In this document: positions 13,885 to 23,069 of the stretch, in pieces
Layout: every line of letters starts with the position of its first letter
How positions within the stretch are numbered: the first letter of the stretch is position 1
Assembly: GCA_017624715.1 (NCBI GenBank)
Contig: JAGAMN010000059.1
Coordinates: 1 to 64,000, forward strand
Source of the DNA: Oscillospiraceae bacterium
Lineage (GTDB): Bacteria > Bacillota > Clostridia > Oscillospirales > Oscillospiraceae
Length of the DNA: 64,000 nucleotides
Direction of reading: 5' to 3'
Position numbers and translations under genes: made by a program
Notes under the pieces: model-generated
The model's input: only the letters and a program-made list of their open reading frames with translations
What the model was told of the DNA's origin: nothing
Databases searched by the model: none

Positions 13885-15318
13885 TCAACATTTATTCATC
13901 AAACGAATGTAGAATTCGACAGCCTTACCGATGGTTTCCAATCGGATCCGTTCGTTATGACCGTGGATGGTTGCACGCTCAGCGGCACTTAAATCCATGG
14001 CGGAGAAGCGGTAGACATGGTTGGAAATAGAACCGTAATGCCGGGAGTCGGAACACTGCACCATCAAGTAAGGAGAAACGATGCAACCCCGCCAGGTCTC
14101 GGCCACTGCTGTAGCTACCTTATTCCAGGCATCGCAGCCGGTTTCGGAAATGGGGCTGGGTTCAAAGGACTCCAGCGCTGTGATCTCAACGGCATCGTTA
14201 CCCACGGTCTTCCGCAGATATGCCAGAGCGGATTCTACAGAGTCAGCAGGATTTAAGCGCATATTGCTAACCATCTTGGCTTCCGGGGGGATCACGTTTC
14301 GGGCGGAGCTGCCTTCCATTTGGGTAAAGGCTACAGTGGTGCGGAGCAATGCGTTCATTTCACCGCCGGAGGACTTACCCAGCAGGTCCAAGATCCAACC
14401 GAAACACCATAGGTTGGCAAAAATCATCCGGTACAGGAAGGTAGAATGCCGGCCCAACGTGTCGAACATTTCCGCTGCAGGCTTGGTAATGTGCATTTTG
14501 AAGGGGTGATCTTCCACCTTTTTGCAGGCGGCCGCCAAAATACCTACGGGGGTATGGGGCTTGGGGGCAGAAGCATGACCACCGGTGGAGGTGGTGCGGT
14601 ATTGGGCGTTGATCATACCCTTTTCTGCGATGCCGATCAAGCCGCAGGGCTGTTTCACACCGGGGAACACATTCTCCACCACGGCGCCGCCTTCGTCTAC
14701 CACCAGGGCAGGGGTGATCTCGTGATCACGGAAGTAGTTGACAATATTCACAGCACCCTTACCGTTGACCTCTTCGCCGCCGGAGAAGGCGAAGTAGATG
14801 TCGTTTTCCGGGCGGAAACCCTTGGCAATCAAGTGATTGGCGGCGCAGAAGATGGCGTTAAAGGTCGCCTTGGTGTCCAGCGTACCGCGTCCCCAAAGGG
14901 TTCCATCTTCAATAATGCCGGCGAAGGGAGGCTTCTCCCAGCTTTCCTCATCCACGGGAACCACATCGTAGTGGGCCATCAGCACCACGGGGGCTTTGTG
15001 AGATTTACCGGGCCAACGGAGCAGCAGACCCCGATCGGGCAGTCGATCCACAGAGCAGATGTCAAAGACCCGGGGGTACAGACCCGGCAGCAGCGCAATG
15101 AGCTTTTCGAACTCTGCATCATCTTCCAAAGCATGGTCGTTGTAAGAAATCGTCTTGCATTGCACCAGCTGCTGCAGAGCATTGATCGCGGCATCCTTGT
15201 CAAAGGAAATTTCTGCGTCGGAAATGGGAGGTTGCGCCTTGGGAATAAATGCCAGGGTGCGAATCAGAATTACCGCAATAAAAAGCAAAAATGAACCCAA
15301 AATGATCCAACCGACCAT
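13885..15318 (-). CDS. M20 family metallopeptidase, membrane-anchored (PM20D1/CPS1-like)
   Basis: M20 enzymes hydrolyse peptides or N-acyl amino acids with two zinc ions. The product is 477 residues, with an N-terminal membrane helix (about 3-25) and the full catalytic domain: zinc motif LMAHYDVVPVDEESW (His about 113), GRGTLDTKATFNA (bridging Asp), catalytic GGEEVNGKG, VDEGGAV, the dimerisation lid from about 230 to 350, and C-terminal zinc His in IHGHNERI. Length and anchor fit the PM20D1-like branch. Start ATG 15318 touches the stop codon of the upstream gene, which indicates cotranscription with the two membrane proteins and lrgAB. The pairing with transporter-like proteins suggests hydrolysis of an imported or exported acyl-amino acid or peptide; the substrate is not known. 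Confidence 0.88.
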   Translation of the reverse strand: MVGWIILGSFLLFIAVILIRTLAFIPKAQPPISDAEISFDKDAAINALQQLVQCKTISYNDHALEDDAEFEKLIALLPGLYPRVFDICSVDRLPDRGLLLRWPGKSHKAPVVLMAHYDVVPVDEESWEKPPFAGIIEDGTLWGRGTLDTKATFNAIFCAANHLIAKGFRPENDIYFAFSGGEEVNGKGAVNIVNYFRDHEITPALVVDEGGAVVENVFPGVKQPCGLIGIAEKGMINAQYRTTSTGGHASAPKPHTPVGILAAACKKVEDHPFKMHITKPAAEMFDTLGRHSTFLYRMIFANLWCFGWILDLLGKSSGGEMNALLRTTVAFTQMEGSSARNVIPPEAKMVSNMRLNPADSVESALAYLRKTVGNDAVEITALESFEPSPISETGCDAWNKVATAVAETWRGCIVSPYLMVQCSDSRHYGSISNHVYRFSAMDLSAAERATIHGHNERIRLETIGKAVEFYIRLMNKC

Positions 15319-15984
15319 TTACAGCACCCCTCTCTTGTAGAGAATACGGCCAATGCCGATGGTGAACAGGGCAGAAACGGGCACCATGATGCCCACGGTA
15401 CCTGCATTCAGCGCAGGAACGAAAATGAACAGCACCAGCATCAGTCCAATGGGAGCCAGCGCCAGCTTCCAGTTCTTGGAAACGAAGGCAACGCCCAGGC
15501 CGCCGAACAGAGCGGGCAGGATCTGCTCAAAGGCAGGCCGCAGCACAGGCGCTGCAAGAATTGGGGTCAGGGGCACGATGCAGATAACGCCCACAATGAT
15601 GATCAAGGTAGTGACGATGCTGGAAGTGGCGATGGCGATGGTGGAAATGACCTCGCCCTCTTCGGAATTGGCGCTGACTTCGTTCTGCTCCAGCGCGTTC
15701 AGCGCACAGGGCAGCTTTAGGTTGGAGATATTGCCGGTAACAAAGCTTAAGTAAGAACCGCCAGCACCCAACATGGGCACAAATGTAACAGTTTCAATAG
15801 CACCAACCGCCCAGTACATGGGTGCGGTGGCGATCAGACCCATACCCAGTGCGCCCCAATCCGGGGAAACGCTGAATAAAATGGCAATGGTGCAGGGAAA
15901 TGCCAACAGCAGGATCATCACGCCGATGTTCCAAATGCGGCCGTCACGATGGACAGAATCAATATAGGATAAATTCTTCTTCAT
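15319..15984 (-). CDS. Integral membrane protein, putative transporter subunit, 221 aa
   Basis: This is a polytopic membrane protein with about six to seven helices (for example 22-40, 47-75, 115-140, 150-165, 170-190 and 195-215). It is glycine-rich around FVPMLGAGGSYLSFVTG, a pattern seen in transporter pores. I cannot assign a named family. It is directly followed by the DUF5058 gene's product in the operon (13 bases apart), and the two together probably form one membrane complex. The start ATG at 15984 has AAGGAGGT seven bases upstream. Its stop is adjacent to the start of the M20 peptidase gene. Confidence 0.8.
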   Translation of the reverse strand: MKKNLSYIDSVHRDGRIWNIGVMILLLAFPCTIAILFSVSPDWGALGMGLIATAPMYWAVGAIETVTFVPMLGAGGSYLSFVTGNISNLKLPCALNALEQNEVSANSEEGEVISTIAIATSSIVTTLIIIVGVICIVPLTPILAAPVLRPAFEQILPALFGGLGVAFVSKNWKLALAPIGLMLVLFIFVPALNAGTVGIMVPVSALFTIGIGRILYKRGVL

Positions 15985-15996
15985 AATGGCACCTCC

Positions 15997-16803
15997 TTAA
16001 CCCAGCCATGCGGTAATGGGGACAGCGGCAGCCATACCCAGCACCAAAGAAATGGGCAATGCGTACTCGCTGAGCCACTTCAGCTTGGGCTTGCGCATTA
16101 GCAGGCCGCAGATCACCATGACCACAGCGGACACCAGCAATACAAACACCGGAATCAGACCGGAGGTAGCGGAAACAGGCACCTGAACCTTCACTTCTTT
16201 GCCGTTTTCGATGACGGTTTCGGTGATGAACCGGGACTCAGCATCCCACAGACGGCTGACGTCGCAGAAAACAAAACCTAAAAATGCGGAAATCATACCG
16301 ATGAACAGACCATTGCTGAAAATATCCGCCCATTTGGCGTCCCGCTTACCCAGGGAGGACATGCCGTTTTGCAGCTTTTTGCCGATGACCGGCACCAGCC
16401 AGATGCCCATCATAATGGAGATGGTCATAACCAGAACCACGTTCAGGTACTGCTGGGCGGTCAGATCACCACCGGAACCCAGTGCCTGACCCATAGCCTG
16501 CAGCGCATTGCTGGCAGCCACGGTTTCATAGCTCATGGAGCCAACCACACTCAGGCGCAACCAGGGCAGGGGCAGACCCAGCTTCTTGCTCAGGGTAATG
16601 ACGCTGATCACGATGGCTACCGCCGGAGCGATGGTAAAGATTGCGGCAGTTTTGATGGTCTTACGGATCTTTTTTTGATCCATACCCAGTTCCTTACTGC
16701 GCTTCAGGGCCTTGATGAGGAAGTACACAGACTGTCCCAGCACTACAGCTACCAGCAGCGCAACGATGACAAAAATAATCGGATGGTTTACATGAAATTC
16801 CAC
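15997..16803 (-). CDS. DUF5058 family membrane protein
   Basis: The product is 268 residues with about seven helices. The N-terminal pattern (HPIIFVIVALLVAVVLGQSV, then LKRSKELGMDQKKIRKTI and FTIAPAVAIVISVITLSKK) is that of DUF5058, a family of unknown function that is commonly next to M20 peptidases and a second small permease. An 18-residue hydrophilic loop with VIENGKEVKVQ lies near 195-215. The start is GTG 16803, with GGAGGT eight bases upstream. The neighbours suggest a two-protein transporter working with the M20 peptidase; this is inference from gene order. Confidence 0.78.
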   Translation of the reverse strand: MEFHVNHPIIFVIVALLVAVVLGQSVYFLIKALKRSKELGMDQKKIRKTIKTAAIFTIAPAVAIVISVITLSKKLGLPLPWLRLSVVGSMSYETVAASNALQAMGQALGSGGDLTAQQYLNVVLVMTISIMMGIWLVPVIGKKLQNGMSSLGKRDAKWADIFSNGLFIGMISAFLGFVFCDVSRLWDAESRFITETVIENGKEVKVQVPVSATSGLIPVFVLLVSAVVMVICGLLMRKPKLKWLSEYALPISLVLGMAAAVPITAWLG

Positions 16804-16820
16804 GTTTTACACCTCCAAAA

Positions 16821-17513
16821 TTAAATAAACTGTGCCAAAACAGACATCAGTATGGATGTTACCAATCCTGCAAAGGTCAGGGAAAAGCTGCTCACCGCAC
16901 CGGCAAGCTCGCTCATTTGGGCGGCTTTGGTTGTGCCGATGACATGGGCTGCCGTGCCGAAGGCTACGCCCTGGGCAATGGGATCTTTCAGCCGTAGGAT
17001 CTTGCACAGAACCGGGCCAATGATGCTGCCTAAGACACCGGTGATTACGATCACTGCGGTGGTGATGGCGGCAATACCACCGAATTCCTGACTCAGGGCC
17101 ACGCCGATAGCGGTGGTAACGCTCTTGGGGAGCAGGGAAGCGGTGATGGATTCATCCACCCCAAAGGCCATGCACAGCAGATACACAGAACCAAGGCTGG
17201 CAATCGTGCCTGCCACAACACCGATGCAGATTACCGGCAAATGCTTCTTTAGCTTTTGGAATTGTTGATAAAAGGAAATGGACAGACAGATGGTGGCGGG
17301 GGTCAGCAGCCAGGTCAGAGCCTGGCAACCGGCTTGATAGTTTTCGTTTGGAATCCCTGTCAGCAGCAGAAAAGCCATGATAAAAATGGTGGCAAGCAAC
17401 AGAGGATTAAAGATGGCCAGCTTACACTTTTTCTGGATCAGAACACCCAGACCAAAGGCCGCCAGGGTCAGGGCTACATAGAAAAAGGAACTGTTTAAGA
17501 CGAAATCATACAT
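16821..17513 (-). CDS. lrgB: LrgB family protein
   Basis: LrgB is the partner of LrgA in a membrane system linked to murein hydrolase activity, overflow metabolism and, in some bacteria, pyruvate or glycolate transport. The product is 230 residues with about seven helices and the family motifs LLPKSVTTAIGVALSQEFGG (about 125-145) and GVAFGTAAHVIGTTKAAQ (about 172-189). The gene overlaps lrgA by eight bases. It is followed after 17 bases by the DUF5058 gene on the same strand. Confidence 0.92.
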   Translation of the reverse strand: MYDFVLNSSFFYVALTLAAFGLGVLIQKKCKLAIFNPLLLATIFIMAFLLLTGIPNENYQAGCQALTWLLTPATICLSISFYQQFQKLKKHLPVICIGVVAGTIASLGSVYLLCMAFGVDESITASLLPKSVTTAIGVALSQEFGGIAAITTAVIVITGVLGSIIGPVLCKILRLKDPIAQGVAFGTAAHVIGTTKAAQMSELAGAVSSFSLTFAGLVTSILMSVLAQFI

Positions 17514-17871
17514 CCTTTTTGTCCCCCTTTCGTCCCTTTAGGATCCATTGGGTTACCAGACCTGCCACGGCGAATACGATCACCGTGGTGGCGATCATCA
17601 CCACCAAAATGGGCACCAGCGCTTCCTTCAGTGCATCCCAGCTGGACAGCAGATTCACCGCCGGGGCAACGAACAGCACCGGCAGAATGGAAACCAGCCA
17701 GCCGCCGGCATCGTTGATGGCCGGTAAATTGATGATTTTCAGACCCAATGCGGCAAACAGCAAAATCATGCCGTAAATAGATGCCGGGATGGGAAAGGGG
17801 ATCAAAAACCGGCACAATTCGCCTAACAGGGAAAACAGCAGCACAAGCCCGAACTGTCGTAAGTACTTCAA
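17506..17871 (-). CDS. lrgA: LrgA/CidA family protein
   Basis: This holin-like membrane protein has 121 residues and four helices. The family signature is clear: LLGELCRFLIPFPIPASIYG (about 15-34) and the loop NDAGGWLVSILPVLFVAPAV. The start is TTG 17871, six bases after AAGGAGGG; this was preferred because no ATG or GTG fits the binding site. It is the first gene of a five-gene operon with lrgB, DUF5058, the second membrane protein and the M20 peptidase. Confidence 0.92.
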   Translation of the reverse strand: MKYLRQFGLVLLFSLLGELCRFLIPFPIPASIYGMILLFAALGLKIINLPAINDAGGWLVSILPVLFVAPAVNLLSSWDALKEALVPILVVMIATTVIVFAVAGLVTQWILKGRKGDKKDV

Positions 17872-17981
17872 GAAAAACCCTCCTTACAGAGTATCTATTA
17901 CTGGGAATTATAGCCTTTTTCGCTCCGAAAGTCAATGGAGCGCTGTTCCTCCAACGGCAAGAAAAAACTTTATCAAATTCC

Positions 17982-18010
17982 TTGCTATTTTGAAAAATAT
18001 CCTGTAAAAT
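17982..18010 (+). promoter_or_regulatory. Promoter of the DUF1846 gene
   Basis: TTGCTA (17982-17987) and TAAAAT (18005-18010) are 17 bases apart. It lies divergent from lrgA. Confidence 0.68.
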
Positions 18011-18048
18011 AAATGGGTGTTGATTTTAACCGGAAAGAGGCGATCACC

Positions 18049-19515
18049 ATGGCCTGTTTGGGCTTTGATAACGAGAAATACTTGCAGACCCAGTCCGCCC
18101 ACATCCGGGAGCGGCTGGCCCAGTTCGGCGGCAAGCTGTATCTGGAATTTGGCGGAAAGCTCTTTGATGATTATCATGCATCCCGTGTTCTGCCGGGCTT
18201 CCAGCCGGACAGTAAGCTGCGGATGCTGCTGCAGCTGAAGGACCAGGTGGAAATGGTCATTGCCATTAACGCCGCCGACATTGAAAAAAACAAGGTCCGT
18301 GGAGACCTGGGCATCACCTATGATGTGGATGTGCTGCGGCTGATCGATATCTTCCGTGATTTGGGACTGTATGTGTCCAGCGTGGTGCTGACCCGGTTTA
18401 ATGACCAGGCCGCTACCAAGGCCTTCCAGAGTCGGTTGGAGAGCATGGGTGTCCGGGTCTACCGGCATTATGCCATCGAGGGTTACCCCTCCAATATTCC
18501 CTATATCGTCAGCGACCAGGGCTATGGCCGCAATGACTATATTGAGACCACCCGGGAACTGGTGGTGGTCACTGCTCCCGGCCCCGGCAGCGGCAAGCTG
18601 GCCACCTGCCTGAGCCAGCTGTATCATGAGCACAAGCGGGGTATCCGGGCCGGCTACGCCAAGTTTGAGACCTTCCCTGTGTGGAATCTGGCGCTAAACC
18701 ACCCGGTGAACTTGGCTTACGAGGCTGCTACCGCTGACCTTAGCGATGTAAACATGATCGATCCCTTCCACCTGGAAGCCTACGGTGTTACCACCGTCAA
18801 CTACAACCGGGATGTGGAAGCTTTCCCGGTGCTGACTACTATTTTTGAGCAGATTTTGGGCTACTGCCCCTACAAATCTCCCACGGATATGGGTGTCAAT
18901 ATGGTGGGCAACTGCATTGTCGACGATGAAGCGGTTCGGGAAGCCGCCCGGCAGGAGATCATCCGCCGGTATTACGGCATCCTGTGTGACCAGAAGCAGG
19001 GCAAGTTGCCTGATGAAGTGACTTTGAAGCTGGAGCTGCTGATGAAGAAAGCTGGCGTGGATGTATCCTCCCGGAAGGTAGTGGCGGCTGCGCTGAAACG
19101 AGCCGAAGAAACCGGCCTGCCTGCCGCAGCTATGGAATTGCCCGACGGCAGAATCGTCACTGGCAAGACCTCCAATCTACTGGGCGCTTCTGCGGCACTG
19201 CTGCTGAACGCTCTGAAGGCCATCAGCAATATGCCCGACGATCTGCATCTGATTTCCCCGGTGGCCATCGACCCCATCCAACACTTGAAGGTCGAACACC
19301 TGGGCAACCGGAATCCCCGGCTGCATACTGATGAGACCCTCATCGCTCTGTCCATCAGTGCGGTGACCAATCCTCTGGCGGAACAAGCCATGGAGCAGCT
19401 GAGCAAGCTCCGGGGCTGTGAGGCCCATTCCTCGGTGATCCTTTCGGCGGTGGATGAAAAGATCCTCAAGCGCCTGGGCATCAACCTGACCTGCGAACCC
19501 AGATATAAAAACTGA
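18049..19515 (+). CDS. DUF1846 domain-containing protein
   Basis: DUF1846 proteins are large cytoplasmic proteins found widely in Firmicutes; their function is not settled. The product is 488 residues, typical of the family, starting MACLGFDNEKYLQTQS. Recognisable parts are the opening block with LYLEFGGKLFDDYHASRVLPGF, a nucleotide-binding-like loop VVVTAPGPGSGKLATCLSQ (about 178-196; P-loop-like GPGSGK), and the conserved LNHPVNLAYEAATADLSDVN region. The start is ATG 18049 with AGAGG nine bases upstream; the earlier in-frame ATG at 18013 has no binding site. The MazG-like gene follows after 12 bases and is probably cotranscribed. Confidence 0.9.
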   Translation: MACLGFDNEKYLQTQSAHIRERLAQFGGKLYLEFGGKLFDDYHASRVLPGFQPDSKLRMLLQLKDQVEMVIAINAADIEKNKVRGDLGITYDVDVLRLIDIFRDLGLYVSSVVLTRFNDQAATKAFQSRLESMGVRVYRHYAIEGYPSNIPYIVSDQGYGRNDYIETTRELVVVTAPGPGSGKLATCLSQLYHEHKRGIRAGYAKFETFPVWNLALNHPVNLAYEAATADLSDVNMIDPFHLEAYGVTTVNYNRDVEAFPVLTTIFEQILGYCPYKSPTDMGVNMVGNCIVDDEAVREAARQEIIRRYYGILCDQKQGKLPDEVTLKLELLMKKAGVDVSSRKVVAAALKRAEETGLPAAAMELPDGRIVTGKTSNLLGASAALLLNALKAISNMPDDLHLISPVAIDPIQHLKVEHLGNRNPRLHTDETLIALSISAVTNPLAEQAMEQLSKLRGCEAHSSVILSAVDEKILKRLGINLTCEPRYKN

Positions 19516-19527
19516 GAGGAAACCAAA

Positions 19528-19857
19528 ATGGCAGATTTCACCATAGGCCAAATGCAGGAAATGCAAAGAGCTCTGCAAGAAAAGTACCAGCATAAATGGG
19601 GCGAACCCATTGGTCCGGAAATCGGAAAGAATAAGTTGCTGTGGATGATCGGTGAGATCAGCGAAGTGGCAGATATCATCAAGAAGAACGGCGCAGAGGC
19701 AGCCGTCACCAATGAAAATTTGCGAAAAGCTCTGGTGGAGGAAATGGCAGATGTGCTGATGTACTACAACGATGTGATGCTCTGCTATGGCATTACCTCT
19801 GAGGAACTGCAGCAGGCCTACACCGAGAAGTTCGAAAGGAATATGAATCGTTGGTAA
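19528..19857 (+). CDS. MazG-like nucleotide pyrophosphohydrolase
   Basis: MazG-type enzymes hydrolyse nucleoside triphosphates, often damaged or non-canonical ones, to monophosphates. The product is 109 residues: an all-alpha domain with the two metal motifs GEISEVADIIKK (about 47-58; ExxE) and EEMADVLMYYNDV (about 74-86; ExxD). The length fits single-domain members. Start ATG 19528 has GAGGAAA upstream, 12 bases after the DUF1846 gene. A terminator follows directly. Confidence 0.88.
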   Translation: MADFTIGQMQEMQRALQEKYQHKWGEPIGPEIGKNKLLWMIGEISEVADIIKKNGAEAAVTNENLRKALVEEMADVLMYYNDVMLCYGITSEELQQAYTEKFERNMNRW

Positions 19858-19859
19858 TC

Positions 19860-19895
19860 AAAAACCGGCATCCATTATCGGATGCCGGTTTTTAA
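19860..19895 (+). terminator. Terminator after the MazG-like gene
   Basis: The stem aaaccggcatcc/ggatgccggttt is followed by ttaa. Confidence 0.82.
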
Positions 19896-20058
19896 CACCT
19901 CCCTTGTGTAAAGGGAGGTGGCTTGGCCGGAAGGCGAAGCCGGAGGGATTGTTAGACCAGATAGCAATCACGCACATAGTTCGTGGCTGGTTTTGCTCAA
20001 AACAATCCCCCAGTCAAAAATCAATGATTTTTGACAGCCCCATTTACACAAGGGGGCC
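19896..20058. repeat. MITE-like palindromic element
   Basis: This is a unit of about 163 bases with complementary ends: cctcccttgtgtaaagggag at the left, gccccatttacacaaggggg at the right. It has internal complementary arms ggagggattgtt and aacaatcccccagtc, and a middle hairpin around caatcacgcacatagttcgtg. It has no ORF. It is homologous to 24298-24459 and, in part, 5868-5930. Short non-coding elements with such ends are typical of mobile MITE-type repeats; the transposase source is not in the window. Confidence 0.75.
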
Positions 20059-20079
20059 TTGGTTTGTGCTTATTAGAAC

Positions 20080-21531
20080 TTATCGATGCCGCCAGGTGCT
20101 CCGGGAAAGCAGCGCCAGAATGGGGAAGATCTCCAAGCGGCCGGCCAGCATATCCAAAATGAGAATAATCTTGGACAACGGGCTGAAGCCCGCAAAATTG
20201 CAGGTGGGGCCTACGGCTTCCAGACCGGGGCCAATGTTGTTGAAGCAAGCAAAAACTGCCGTCAAATTGGTAGTAGGAGAGAATCCGTCCAGGGAAACAA
20301 AAAGCACGCTGACGAAAATAATGATCACATAGGCGGCCAGATAGGCGTTGGTATTGCGGACAATGGTTTCATCCACAACCTGACCGTTGCTGCGGATAAC
20401 GTGGACACTCTTAGGACGCAGAACCTGGCGAATATTTCGCCGCAGACTCTTAAATAGCAGCAGCACCCGGGCAACTTTGATGCCGCCGCCGGTAGAACCG
20501 GCACAGGCACCGATGAGCATCAAACCTACCAAAATCATCTTAGAGAAGCTGGGCCACAGATCAAAATCCGTGGTGGCATAGCCGGTGGTGGTAATGATAG
20601 AGCTGACCTGGAAAGCAGAATGCCGCAGAGTTTCCTCTTGGGTAGCATAAAAACCCTGCAGATTCCAGAAGATCAAACCGATACTGACGATGACGATGAG
20701 TATGTACAGCCGTAATTCTTCGTCCTTGAAAACGCCCTTGAACTGCCGCAGCAGCAGAAGGTAGTAGCAGCTGAAATTGACACCGAACAGCAGCATAAAC
20801 ACTGTGGTTACATTCTGAATGTAGGGGCTGTAACTGGCAAGGGAATCGCTGCGAACACCAAAACCACCGGTACCGGCGGTGCCAAAAGCGGTACACACTG
20901 CGTCGAAAACGGGCATGTTGCCCACCAACAGGAAGACCACATTCAAAATCGTCAAACCGATGTACAGCAAGTAAAGAATACCTGCGGTTTTGCGCATTTT
21001 CGGTACCAACTTACCTACGTTAGGGCCGGGGCTTTCCGCCCGCAGCAGGTGCATGGTAAAGCCAGAGTTACTATCTGCAGGCTGCAGCGCCAGTAGGAAC
21101 ACCAGCACACCCATGCCGCCTAGCCAATGGCTGAAGCTGCGCCAGTAGAGAATGCCCTTGGGCAGATCCTCTGGCCGGGCTACGACAGAAGAACCGGTGG
21201 TTGTGAAGCCGGAAACGATTTCAAAGAGGGCATCGATGTAGTTAGGTATTGCCCCTGAGAACACAAAGGGCAGGCAGCCCAGCAAACTCATAACGATCCA
21301 GCTGATACCCACGCACACCAGACCTTCTTTGGCGTTCAGCGCATTGGGCGCGGATTTGCAGATCAGATGCAGGATGCCGGTGACGGCCAGCATGATGACC
21401 ATGGCCAGTAAGAATCCTTGCCAGGCAGCGATTTCACCGGAAAACACGCTGATCAGCAGGGCCGGGATCATGAACAGCGTTTCTACAAAAAGGGTCTGGG
21501 ACAAAAAACGACCCATCATTTTATAGTTCAT
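20080..21531 (-). CDS. trkH: TrkH/KtrB-type potassium channel subunit
   Basis: This is the ion-conducting membrane subunit of the Trk/Ktr potassium uptake system. The product is 483 residues with four repeated M1-P-M2 units. The selectivity-filter loops are visible: SGFTTTGSSVVA (about 107), FGTAGTGGFGVR (about 215), ITTTGYATTDFDLW (about 315) and ACAGSTGGGIKVA (about 365). The start ATG at 21531 has GAGGT six bases upstream. The gene follows trkA by 12 bases on the same strand, so both are one operon. The length (483) fits TrkH rather than the shorter KtrB. Confidence 0.94.
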   Translation of the reverse strand: MNYKMMGRFLSQTLFVETLFMIPALLISVFSGEIAAWQGFLLAMVIMLAVTGILHLICKSAPNALNAKEGLVCVGISWIVMSLLGCLPFVFSGAIPNYIDALFEIVSGFTTTGSSVVARPEDLPKGILYWRSFSHWLGGMGVLVFLLALQPADSNSGFTMHLLRAESPGPNVGKLVPKMRKTAGILYLLYIGLTILNVVFLLVGNMPVFDAVCTAFGTAGTGGFGVRSDSLASYSPYIQNVTTVFMLLFGVNFSCYYLLLLRQFKGVFKDEELRLYILIVIVSIGLIFWNLQGFYATQEETLRHSAFQVSSIITTTGYATTDFDLWPSFSKMILVGLMLIGACAGSTGGGIKVARVLLLFKSLRRNIRQVLRPKSVHVIRSNGQVVDETIVRNTNAYLAAYVIIIFVSVLFVSLDGFSPTTNLTAVFACFNNIGPGLEAVGPTCNFAGFSPLSKIILILDMLAGRLEIFPILALLSRSTWRHR

Positions 21532-21543
21532 AATCTACCTCGC

Positions 21544-22902
21544 TCACGCAAAAATATCGTTGAGCTGGTGCAGTACACCCCGACCGCTGGTGACGATCAC
21601 CAGGGAATCGCCCTTCCGGAACGTGGAGTTACCGTTGGGAATCTCGGTTTTGCTGCCGTGGGAAATGCTGGCGATCAGCACATTGGGCTTCAGCTTCAGG
21701 TCTTTCAGCGGTGTGTCGCAGTGCAAAGTACGCTCATCTACCATGAATTCCACCGCTTCGGCCTGGCCGTCAGCAATGGTGTGCAGGGACACAGCAGCAC
21801 CGGTCTGGTTCTGCATAGCCCGAACATAGCGGATGATCTGGTTGCAGCACAGGTCCTTGGGACATACGATGCTGCCAAGGGAAAGATTGTCGATGATGTT
21901 GCGATTTTCTGCATGACCCAGCTTGGTGATGACCTGTGGAACACCACGGGAACCGGCATATAGAGAGATAATCATGTTCAGCTCGTCAATACCGGTCAGA
22001 GAAACCAAAGCATCGCTGTTAAGAAGACCCTCAGCTTCCAGAACGTTCTGGTCCGTGGCATCACCGTGAATGACGGCCACATTGGGCAGCAATTCCGCCA
22101 GCTCCAGACAGCGGTTGTGGTCGCTTTCAATGATCTGTACAGCAACACCGTCCTTATCCAGTTGGGCTGCCAGATAGTAGCTGACCCGTCCGCCACCGCA
22201 GAGGATGACATGCCGGGCCCGCTTTGTGATGATGCCCAGGTTTTTCAGCAGGATGGTTAAGTTTTCGGTAGGCGCAGTAACGAAGATCCGGTCACCTTCC
22301 TGCAGAACGAAGTTACCGTTGGGGGCAACGGCAGTTCCGTTTCGCAGGACAGCGCAGACAAGAACCTTGGCCTTAACAATGGAGTGCATATCTGACAGGG
22401 AAACATTGCACAGCTTGCTGCCTTCTTCAATGCGCAGCTCCACGATTTCCACACGGCCCTTGACAAAGGTGTCTCTGCGGAGAAAGCCGGGGTATTTCAG
22501 CAGCCGGGCAATTTCTCTGGCGGCCTGCTTTTCCGGGTTGATGGACATGGAAAGACCGAAAATATTCCGCAGAGCAAAGATTTGCTCGGTGTACTCGGGG
22601 TTACGGATCCGGGCGATGGTATGTAGCTTGGGGTTAATGCCGTGGGCGGTGGTACAGCAGAGCAGATTAACTTCGTCGGCACTGGTGGCAGCGATAAGCA
22701 GCTCCGCATCTTTGACACCGGCCTGCAGCAAGGTATCCATAGCGGCGCAGTTGCCGTGGACGGCCATGACGTCCAAACGCTCCATACTGGAAGTCAGCAC
22801 GGAGTGATTGTTGTCGATCAGCGTAATATCGTGTTTTTCCGCGGCCAGCTGCCGGGCCAGAGTGGAACCGACCTTGCCGTCACCTGCGATAATAATATGC
22901 AT
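21544..22902 (-). CDS. trkA: Trk potassium uptake regulatory subunit TrkA
   Basis: TrkA is the cytoplasmic NAD(H)/nucleotide-binding gating ring of the Trk system. The product is 452 residues with two tandem RCK modules: N-terminal Rossmann motif MHIIIAGDGKVGSTLARQL (1-19) with TrkA-C domain near 140-225, and second Rossmann motif VILCGGGRVSYYLAAQLD (about 233-250) with a second TrkA-C near 370-450. Both domains appear intact. The gene is first in the trkA-trkH operon, behind the promoter at 22935-22963. Confidence 0.95.
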   Translation of the reverse strand: MHIIIAGDGKVGSTLARQLAAEKHDITLIDNNHSVLTSSMERLDVMAVHGNCAAMDTLLQAGVKDAELLIAATSADEVNLLCCTTAHGINPKLHTIARIRNPEYTEQIFALRNIFGLSMSINPEKQAAREIARLLKYPGFLRRDTFVKGRVEIVELRIEEGSKLCNVSLSDMHSIVKAKVLVCAVLRNGTAVAPNGNFVLQEGDRIFVTAPTENLTILLKNLGIITKRARHVILCGGGRVSYYLAAQLDKDGVAVQIIESDHNRCLELAELLPNVAVIHGDATDQNVLEAEGLLNSDALVSLTGIDELNMIISLYAGSRGVPQVITKLGHAENRNIIDNLSLGSIVCPKDLCCNQIIRYVRAMQNQTGAAVSLHTIADGQAEAVEFMVDERTLHCDTPLKDLKLKPNVLIASISHGSKTEIPNGNSTFRKGDSLVIVTSGRGVLHQLNDIFA

Positions 22903-22934
22903 AAAAATCCCCCCGGATCAGGTTATTCTTCTCC

Positions 22935-22963
22935 AGTATAGCATTTTTCTTTCTATTTTACAA
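22935..22963 (-). promoter_or_regulatory. Promoter of trkA-trkH
   Basis: On the minus strand TTGTAA (22958-22963) and TATACT (22935-22940) are 17 bases apart, with TGC before the -10. Confidence 0.75.
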
Positions 22964-23000
22964 GAGGAAGGAAATGCATCGAAAAAAACGAAAATTTTTA

Positions 23001-23029
23001 TTGAAAAATGAACGGATTTAGAGTATAAC
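23001..23029 (+). promoter_or_regulatory. Promoter of the CofE-like gene
   Basis: TTGAAA (23001-23006) and TATAAC (23024-23029) are 17 bases apart, about 40 bases before the start codon. Confidence 0.65.
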
Positions 23030-23069
23030 ATGTATGTAAAGGAAATCCCACTCGAAAAGAGGTTTTATC

